NCBI GenBank assembly: GCA_964628515.1
Contig: CAZVNZ010000044.1
Location: forward strand, 1 to 16,400
DNA: 16,400 bases
From: CAZVNZ01 sp964628515
GTDB lineage: Bacteria; Bacillota; Clostridia; Christensenellales; Christensenellaceae
Direction: 5' to 3'
Below the pieces are notes generated by a model that saw only the letters and a program-made list of their open reading frames with translations, was not told the origin of the DNA and made no database searches. Positions 6,909-12,188 of the stretch are shown here, piece after piece. Numbering within the stretch: position 1 is the first letter of the stretch; each line of letters starts with the position of its first letter. The translations under genes were made by a program, and so were the position numbers.

Positions 6909-7597
6909 TTTTTGTTTACCTCAATTTTCAAAATTCTGCCGTCTGCAATATGCACAATTCTATCCGCATATTTCGCTCGCTCTATATCATGGGTTACCAT
7001 TATTAAGGTAGTGCCCTTACTTACGATTTTTTCAAGCAAATCAGATATTTGCTCCGCAGTATCGCTGTCTAAATTCCCGGTAGGCTCGTCCGCAAACACT
7101 ATTTTAGGCCGGGTGATAAGCGCTCGTGCAATGCAAACCCGTTGTTGCTGACCCCCCGATAATTCGTCGGGATTATGCTCCAAGTGCTCGGATAACCCTA
7201 AGGTATGTAGTAATTCTTTAGCTTGCTTATTGCGTTCTCTAACCCCCACGCCATTTAGCATCAAAGGAAAGGCGGCGTTTTCAAGGGTGGTTAGTATATC
7301 CATTAAGTTAAAGCTTTGGAAGATAAAGCCTATGTTCTCCAACCTAAAATCCACCAAATCTTCCTCGCTCATTTTATGTATGGCTCTCTCGTTTACGATT
7401 ATCTTACCGCTTGTAGCTTTCTCCAGCCCTGCCATTAAGTTAAGCAAGGTAGATTTTCCGCTACCCGAAGTACCTACGATAGCTACAAATTCCCCGGGGT
7501 AGATGTCTAAATCTATTCCGTTTAGTGCTTTGAACTTTACCTTTTTGGTTTTGTATATTTTTACAATGTTTCTTATGCTTATTATTGGCTCGCTCAC
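6905..7597 (-). CDS. LolD/MacB-type ABC transporter ATP-binding protein
   Basis: This 230-residue ATPase has Walker A GTSGSGKST (42-50), Q-loop Q94, signature LSGGQ (146-150), Walker B IVFADE (166-171), D-loop SD region after GNLD, and switch His203. The GNLDSDT stretch and overall size are typical of the LolD/FtsE/MacB group. It hydrolyses ATP in the cytoplasm to drive the FtsX-type permease encoded two genes on. The start is GTG; the upstream sequence AAAACGAA is a poor ribosome site. The end of a miniature inverted-repeat element lies only 6-10 nt upstream of the start codon. The gene ends with a 4-nt ATGA overlap with the adaptor gene. Confidence 0.95.
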   Translation of the reverse strand: MSEPIISIRNIVKIYKTKKVKFKALNGIDLDIYPGEFVAIVGTSGSGKSTLLNLMAGLEKATSGKIIVNERAIHKMSEEDLVDFRLENIGFIFQSFNLMDILTTLENAAFPLMLNGVGVRERNKQAKELLHTLGLSEHLEHNPDELSGGQQQRVCIARALITRPKIVFADEPTGNLDSDTAEQISDLLEKIVSKGTTLIMVTHDIERAKYADRIVHIADGRILKIEVNKK

Positions 7598-7603
7598 TTC
7601 GTT

Positions 7604-7760
7604 TTAATGCAGAATGGATAATGCAGAATGCAGAATTATTGCTCCGGCACATCTCTCATATTTTCCATTCTTTCCTTTCTCTCAATTTATTTTTATTTAT
7701 TTATTTTTTAATTACCTACTAATTAATTCTGCATTCTGCATTTCTGCATTATTAATTATT
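7604..7760. repeat. Miniature inverted-repeat element, copy A
   Basis: The ends are imperfect inverted repeats built from an AATGCAGAAT-type unit: the left arm is 7604-7640 with three units, and the right arm is 7721-7760. The core has a stretch shared almost unchanged with copies B and C (TTTTCCATTCTTTCCTTTCT on the plus strand, from 7661) and then an AT-rich section. No transposase is encoded. The left end abuts the GTG start of the LolD-type ATPase gene. On the minus strand a tiny ORF (7636-7668, MENMRDVPEQ) follows a GGAAAG motif and is probably not meaningful. Confidence 0.85.
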
Positions 7761-7767
7761 TACCATT

Positions 7768-7800
7768 CAATTCTGCATTCTGCATTATTAATTATCAATT
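7768..7800. repeat. Solo arm of the miniature element
   Basis: A further CAATTCTGCATTCTGCATTA-type arm lies just beyond copy A. It has no matching opposite arm of its own, so it looks like a leftover end from a second insertion or an internal duplication. Confidence 0.65.
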
Positions 7801-7803
7801 ACA

Positions 7804-7834
7804 GGCATACTCAGCGTAAAACGCTTAGTATGCC
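7804..7834. terminator. Hairpin over the stop codon of the BcrA-type ATPase gene
   Basis: GGCATACT (7804-7811) pairs with AGTATGCC (7827-7834), and inside it AGCG pairs with CGCT around a TAAAA loop, with one mismatch between. The stem covers the final codons and the stop. No clear U-run follows on the minus strand, so it may be an attenuator or an RNA-stabilising end rather than a strong terminator. Confidence 0.4.
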
Positions 7835-8455
7835 ACTGTCCATCTCACATACGGTATCGCACAATTCCTCAATATCCGCTCCGTTATGGCTTGCAAGCAA
7901 CACCGTTTTACCTTGTCCTCTAAGTCCCTTTATAACCTCTCTCATATGTGCCACTCCCTGCTTATCAAGCCCATTAAAAGGCTCGTCTAATATTAGGTGG
8001 CTTGGGTTTTCCATTATGGCTTGGGCTATGCCTAATCGTTGCCTCATACCTAAAGAATACTTGCCTACATGCTTTTTCATAAATGGGTCTAAGCCTACCA
8101 ACTTTATAGTTTGGATTATCTCTTTATCGCTAATTTTGTTTTTTAACCCTGCCAATATTTGCAGATTTTTAAGCCCGGAAATATTTGGCAAAAAACCGGG
8201 GGTTTCTATTATTATCCCCATATCGTCGGGAAAATCCATATCCTTGCCTACCTGCTCGTAGTCTATAAATATCTTGCCCTTTGATGCAAACAAAAATCCG
8301 CAGATACACTTAAACAGCACAGTTTTTCCGCTGCCGTTGTTGCCAACTATGCCGTGGATTTTACCTGTTTCAAAATCGTGATGCACGTCTTTTAGCACCT
8401 GTTCGCCGTTAAAATCTTTATGTACGTGTTGTACGCTTATTGCTATGTCTTTCAT
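7811..8455 (-). CDS. BcrA/NatA-type ABC transporter ATP-binding protein
   Basis: This 214-residue ATPase has Walker A GNNGSGKT (38-45), the family-typical IIIETPGFL segment in place of a standard Q-loop (82-90), signature YSLGMRQR (134-141, a BcrA-type variant of LSGGQ), Walker B HLILDEP (154-160) and switch His191. This set fits ATPases of ABC-2 exporters involved in bacitracin/lantibiotic resistance or ion export. It probably powers the two permeases encoded upstream at 9027-9923 and 10085-10894. The ATG has no visible ribosome site: the end of a miniature element lies about 5 nt upstream and may have displaced it. The protein start matches family expectations, so a start further downstream is unlikely. 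Confidence 0.93.
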   Translation of the reverse strand: MKDIAISVQHVHKDFNGEQVLKDVHHDFETGKIHGIVGNNGSGKTVLFKCICGFLFASKGKIFIDYEQVGKDMDFPDDMGIIIETPGFLPNISGLKNLQILAGLKNKISDKEIIQTIKLVGLDPFMKKHVGKYSLGMRQRLGIAQAIMENPSHLILDEPFNGLDKQGVAHMREVIKGLRGQGKTVLLASHNGADIEELCDTVCEMDSGILSVLR

Positions 8456-8460
8456 TTGTT

Positions 8461-8560
8461 AATGCAGAATGGATAATGCAGAATGCAGAATTATCTCTCC
8501 GACATTTCTTGCATATTTTCCATTCTTTCCTTTCTCTCAATTTGTCTTTTATAGTTTTAT
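8461..8560. repeat. Miniature element, copy B (truncated)
   Basis: The left arm (8461-8495) and conserved core (through TTTCTCTCAATT near 8541) match copies A and C. The sequence then diverges, and no right arm with TTCTGCATTCTGCA is found. It lies directly upstream of the BcrA-type ATPase start codon. A mini-ORF like those in A and C is present (8491-8523, MENMQEMSER). Confidence 0.8.
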
Positions 8561-8680
8561 TTGTAATTAAAATAATGGTATATAGCTACTTGATTTATAT
8601 TGTTCGCTTGTAAGCGGCATTAATGAGCTATATGTTCATTTTATACCAAAAAGTTGTTGTATATAAAATATTTCAAAAGA
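8561..8680. other. Palindromic AT-rich spacer
   Basis: This stretch has no gene. It contains a nested palindrome: ATATAGCT (8580-8587) pairs with AGCTATAT (8626-8633), and between them CGCTT-GT-AAGCG (8605-8616) forms an inner hairpin. A wider TGGTATA (8576-8582) and TATACCA (8642-8648) overlap the outer arms and could form an alternative pairing. It may be the remains of another small element, or a regulatory RNA structure. I could not place a convincing promoter for the downstream ATPase here. Confidence 0.5.
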
Positions 8681-8715
8681 AATAACCGCTCTCACTGGTA
8701 CTGAGTGCGGTTATT
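8681..8715 (-). terminator. Terminator-like hairpin between permease and ATPase genes
   Basis: AATAACCGC with GCGGTTATT forms a 9-bp outer stem. A T-T mismatch and a 4-bp inner stem CTCA/TGAG enclose a 7-nt loop. On the minus strand the stem is followed by TCTTTTG. It could end transcription coming from the sensor/permease genes and so separate the ATPase gene from them, or act as an attenuator. The following stretch (8716-8804) shows nothing further. Confidence 0.6.
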
Positions 8716-8804
8716 AAATCATTAACCCATTTCGAGCCAACCGCTTAAACGGTTTCCCTGCTCTTATTATACACTCATTACCTATTATATTTCAAGTTCT
8801 TTTT

Positions 8805-8870
8805 TTAATTACTAACCTCACTTTTCTTAAATTTTTTGTATACGTGTTGTACGCTTATTGCTATGTCCAT
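8805..8870 (-). pseudogene. Remnant of the 5' end of an ABC ATPase gene
   Basis: A 21-codon frame begins MDIAISVQHVYKKF, almost the same as the start of the intact BcrA-type ATPase (MKDIAISVQHVHKDF), and stops soon after. At DNA level 27 nt are identical (8841-8867 with 8423-8449), and the similarity continues through the start codon into the adjoining miniature element. It is the left-over of a partial duplication or of a second ATPase gene that was deleted. Confidence 0.8.
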
Positions 8871-8877
8871 CTTTTGT

Positions 8878-9030
8878 TAATGCAGAATGGATAATGCAGA
8901 ATGCAGAATTATCCTCCGGCATTTCTTTCATATTTTCCATTCTTTCCTTTCTCTCAATTTATCTTATTTGTCTAATTTTTAATTACCTACTAATCAATTC
9001 TGCATTCTGCATTTCTGCATTATTAATTAA
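8878..9030. repeat. Miniature inverted-repeat element, copy C
   Basis: A near-complete copy: left arm 8878-8911, conserved core, AT-rich part and right arm 8994-9030, closely matching copy A. It joins the ATPase remnant on one side. On the other, its terminal TTAATTAA supplies the TAA stop of the permease gene ending at 9027. On the minus strand its mini-ORF runs on from the element into the ATPase remnant (start at 8940). Confidence 0.85.
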
Positions 9031-9923
9031 TTTTCCGTTCCGCTAAAATTAAAGCTATACTTCCTCATGTTAACCACCGCCACCACAAAACACACCGCTA
9101 TTAGTACCCCAAATATTATATAGGTATGCCACAATCTTGGCAGTAAATCATAACCAAAATTGTGCATATGATAGGTGGCTTGATTTAGGGGAGATAACCA
9201 CCCTACCGCTACATTGGCTTTGTACATCAGTTCATCAGGTAGTTTAAATATCTGCTTAAATATTTGTGGGTTTAGTAAAAAGCCGTACAGACTAAAAGCA
9301 AATACGCTTATTACTCCCCAAAACTGCCCTTTACGTATATTTACCACAAGCATTATTGATACCATTAGTAATGTGTATAACAGCATCAACACAAAGATTG
9401 TAAGCATACATATATAAGGTGTGGACATCTCTAAGGTTTTTACTAAGGCAGGCAAGGCGACCGCCGCTCCTGCTCCGCTGTAGCCCAGTATTGCCGCTGT
9501 TTCGCTCCACATATTACCCACAAATGAATTGTGCATACATATAATTGAAGTGGCAAGCAGTATAAATACCATATATATTAAGGTTGCAAGGGCGATATAC
9601 AGCACCTGCCCCAGTAGCCACACTTTGCGGTTTATTCTAAGCAGATAAAAGGGCGTGCCTGCACAAATAAAGGGCATATCCGCAAACATCAACAGTAGTA
9701 ATAATGACGCCAACAAAATTGAGGTACTATCACCAAAAGTCCAAACAAACGCCTCTACCAACTGCATGGTGGTTTCGTACTCTAAGGCAAATTTTACCGC
9801 TTTATCAGATAATAAAAAGCAAAGTATAAAGGCAAGGGCAAAGGTGATTATTATACGAGGGTTTTTATGCCATTGCCTGAAATTGTACATTGCAACACTA
9901 AAAACTTGTTTTATTCTATACAT
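9027..9923 (-). CDS. ABC-2-type transporter permease, second subunit
   Basis: The 298-residue protein has about six membrane segments (roughly 24-38, 64-86, 104-130, 170-195, 201-217, 267-286), with a basic N-terminus MYRIKQVFSVAMYNFRQWHKNPR that looks like the coupling helix region of ABC-2 exporters. No catalytic motif is present. A strong GAAGGAG ribosome site supports the start. It follows a related-type permease gene and precedes the ATPase, so the three probably form one exporter. Sequence similarity to named families is too weak for a substrate call. The stop codon is supplied by the edge of miniature element copy C, so the C-terminus may have been altered by that insertion. Confidence 0.8.
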   Translation of the reverse strand: MYRIKQVFSVAMYNFRQWHKNPRIIITFALAFILCFLLSDKAVKFALEYETTMQLVEAFVWTFGDSTSILLASLLLLLMFADMPFICAGTPFYLLRINRKVWLLGQVLYIALATLIYMVFILLATSIICMHNSFVGNMWSETAAILGYSGAGAAVALPALVKTLEMSTPYICMLTIFVLMLLYTLLMVSIMLVVNIRKGQFWGVISVFAFSLYGFLLNPQIFKQIFKLPDELMYKANVAVGWLSPLNQATYHMHNFGYDLLPRLWHTYIIFGVLIAVCFVVAVVNMRKYSFNFSGTEN

Positions 9924-9938
9924 AAATACTCCTTCGGA

Positions 9939-10080
9939 TAATTAATAATGCAGAATTAATTTGCATTGTAAATTCTTTTGTGCAAAAATTAAATATTACA
10001 AAGTAAATATAGAGCAAATAAAGAAAATATTTTAATGTATAAACGCTAAAGTGTAATTCTGCATTCTGCATTCTCAATTT
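9939..10080. repeat. Miniature element, diverged copy D
   Basis: The left arm ATTAATAATGCAGAATTAAT (9941-9960) and the right arm TAATTCTGCATTCTGCATTC (from 10054) are the same kind of inverted ends, about 140 bp apart. The core is AT-rich and lacks the conserved core block of A-C, so this is a related but distinct or decayed subtype. It fills nearly the whole 161-bp gap between the two permease genes. Confidence 0.65.
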
Positions 10081-10084
10081 TACA

Positions 10085-10894
10085 TTAAACATAACGTATT
10101 CTCCCTCTCATAGAAGCCCCAAACCCAAGTGCAACTATTACAATAATCTCAAAAACAAACAGCATTACCCCAAACACTCCCCCTGCCCAAAAGTTTGCTT
10201 GCAGTATCCATTCTTTTGGGTTTAGCATATAAATATCGGTAAAATAGCGCTCGCATAGGATTATTAGTACATAGTATACTATAAATGGTGATGCGTATGC
10301 CATATATTTATTTAGGGTGAAGCTTGCAAAAAACGCTCCCACCAACGCCCATAATGTACCGCACAGGAAAAATATAAAGGCTTTTGATATAAAGGTGGTA
10401 AAGGTTAGTTGAGATGAAACATCCAAGCCTTGTTGCTCCATTATCGCTTTCATTTCCTCGGGGATTTCCGGCACTACTTCAAGCGGCGTAAACAACAGCG
10501 CAAATACCCCATAAGTTATTAACACCCCAACAAACAGCACCAAACCGCCTGATAAAGCGGTGGCAATTACTTTGCTACTGACATAGGCTTTTTTGGTAGT
10601 GCGTGGCAGATACTCTTTTAAGTAACCGCTTTTGTATTCATCTAAAAAAGCGGAAGTGTAGGGCATTGCACATAATATTGGTGTTGCCATAAGCACCGCA
10701 TCGGAGGACAGGGAAGTAAGCAATGTTTGTATACTAAAGCCTTCCATTACCGTTTTTATATCGCCTTGCAGTATAGGCAATATTTGCTCAAATGCTCCAA
10801 AGAAGGACATTAGCGCCATACCTATTATTCCCACTATAAAGCCCCATGATGTTATGGCGCGTTTTAGGTCTGTTTTTAGGGTTTGCAAATTCAC
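10085..10894 (-). CDS. ABC-2-type transporter permease, first subunit
   Basis: The 269-residue protein has six predicted membrane segments (about 16-34, 66-80, 110-136, 169-192, 199-214, 236-258). The extracytoplasmic or cytoplasmic loop PEIPEEMKAIMEQQG (142-156) follows helix 3. The DEYKSGYLKEYLPRTTKKAYVSSK stretch (85-108) is typical of ABC-2 permeases, where a G-x-L-xx-x-L-P-R-T-x-xxx-Y loop contacts the ATPase. The start is GTG at 10894; the AAGAGGTGA overlapping it is too close to act as a normal ribosome site, so the exact start is uncertain. It lies 16 nt after the lipoprotein gene, likely in one operon with it. Confidence 0.82.
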   Translation of the reverse strand: MNLQTLKTDLKRAITSWGFIVGIIGMALMSFFGAFEQILPILQGDIKTVMEGFSIQTLLTSLSSDAVLMATPILCAMPYTSAFLDEYKSGYLKEYLPRTTKKAYVSSKVIATALSGGLVLFVGVLITYGVFALLFTPLEVVPEIPEEMKAIMEQQGLDVSSQLTFTTFISKAFIFFLCGTLWALVGAFFASFTLNKYMAYASPFIVYYVLIILCERYFTDIYMLNPKEWILQANFWAGGVFGVMLFVFEIIVIVALGFGASMRGRIRYV

Positions 10895-10910
10895 CTCTTA
10901 TGGTTTTGGT

Positions 10911-12167
10911 TTAGTAGCCTAAATTCCTATTAATTATACTGCCGTCAATGGCGTTAACTCTAATAATACTATGTGGTAAAGCATATCCTGTTTTTATGCC
11001 TTTTTCCTGTGTTAATACTTTTCCTTCAAAATCCCACACGGGAATGCTTTTCATTGTTTGGTCGTCGATTGGTACGTAAACTGTACCTAAAGTAATTTTA
11101 TCAATTAATATCTCACTGTTTTGGGGATAATTTGACAATTCATTTTCAATATTTTCATTAACAATTTCAAGAGCATTTTCAAATGAAATAACTTCTATGA
11201 TTTCCTGCAATGTTTCAATTTTTTCTTTTTTCCCTCCATAACTGAAACCTATTATACCTCTTTCATCTACTGCAATATAAATATGTTCAGCCACATATTT
11301 TGAGGTTGGAGGAAGCATAGTTGTAGAAATAACAATTTCATTTGGTGCAAATAAACCATTATTTAGACTATTAATTAAAGTGTTGCAGTAAACAATATCG
11401 TAATAAGATTTATTTTCTTTAGAAACTATCTGAGGTTTTAATTCAATAGTGGCAATTTCCATGGTATCTATTCCTAAATTAGATAAAAAATCGTTTGCTA
11501 TTTTTATTGCATCCTTTTCAGAAATAGTTACAAGCGATTCTAGTTTTTCTTTAGTATCAAACCAAGATGAATCAAGTAAATTTTGTAGAGATACTAAAGA
11601 TTCTGCATTATCTGCAAGAGGAATAATGTTAGATGGTGTAATAATATTGTTATAAGAAATCATCCCACATTGTTTTTTATCATCAATATAATTTCCAATA
11701 TTAAAAAATGCAGGTTGAAGCAAATCATCTGTAATAAGCATACATCCAGACATCCCAAATTTTAATCCAACATCCACGTTTTCAACTTTCACATACATAT
11801 CTTTTTCAAGCGAGTTGTTTTTATCAAATAGTTTTATATATTTATCTACTTCTTCTTGAGTAAAAGGGAGGTTTCTATACTTTGAAATGTTATTTTGCGC
11901 ATTAATTTCCACAGATGAATTAATTTTAAGAGTGTAATTTTTTGTAATTATTTCCTTAGAGCAAATTATATTTTTATCAATATTTTCTATTAAAGTTAAA
12001 TTATGTTTTTTTTTCTGATCACCCAACTTAACTTCCTGAGTGCTTTTTGACTCGTTTTGAATATACTTTTCTACAGGTGTAATAATTGGTTGTTTTGCTT
12101 CTGTATTGCATGCTACTAAAATATATAATGATGTTAAATAAAATATTATCACTAAAAACTTCTTCAT
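10911..12167 (-). CDS. Lipoprotein with a sensor-like domain related to the neighbouring M56 proteins
   Basis: The 418-residue product begins with a lipoprotein signal: basic MKK, a hydrophobic stretch and lipobox LVAC with Cys20. The start has an AGGAG site. The mature part shares two blocks with the C-terminal domains of the two BlaR1-like proteins: an early block with FTQEEVDKYIKLF (about 101-113), and a C-terminal block with IPVWDFEG and then SIIRVNAIDGSIINRN at the end. It lacks the long helical hairpin present in those domains, and it lacks any peptidase part. The domain resembles clostridial proteins labelled DUF6034 as I remember them, which should be verified. It may be an extracytoplasmic signal- or drug-binding protein for the adjacent exporter. 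Function unproven. Confidence 0.78.
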   Translation of the reverse strand: MKKFLVIIFYLTSLYILVACNTEAKQPIITPVEKYIQNESKSTQEVKLGDQKKKHNLTLIENIDKNIICSKEIITKNYTLKINSSVEINAQNNISKYRNLPFTQEEVDKYIKLFDKNNSLEKDMYVKVENVDVGLKFGMSGCMLITDDLLQPAFFNIGNYIDDKKQCGMISYNNIITPSNIIPLADNAESLVSLQNLLDSSWFDTKEKLESLVTISEKDAIKIANDFLSNLGIDTMEIATIELKPQIVSKENKSYYDIVYCNTLINSLNNGLFAPNEIVISTTMLPPTSKYVAEHIYIAVDERGIIGFSYGGKKEKIETLQEIIEVISFENALEIVNENIENELSNYPQNSEILIDKITLGTVYVPIDDQTMKSIPVWDFEGKVLTQEKGIKTGYALPHSIIRVNAIDGSIINRNLGY

Positions 12168-12188
12168 CTCAATCTCCTATTAATAAAT

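Noticed and set aside
7614..8261. 215-codon plus-strand open frame over the ATPase gene and element
   Set aside because: It is antisense to a clear ABC ATPase, its N-terminal part is translated repeat sequence, and it shows no domain.
7604..9030. CRISPR array
   Set aside because: The repeats are inverted ends of about 150-bp elements with unequal spacing and no regular spacers or cas genes.
8858..9046. 62-codon plus-strand frame in copy C
   Set aside because: It is a translation of the inverted-repeat element with repeated NAE/AFCISA residues and no ribosome site.
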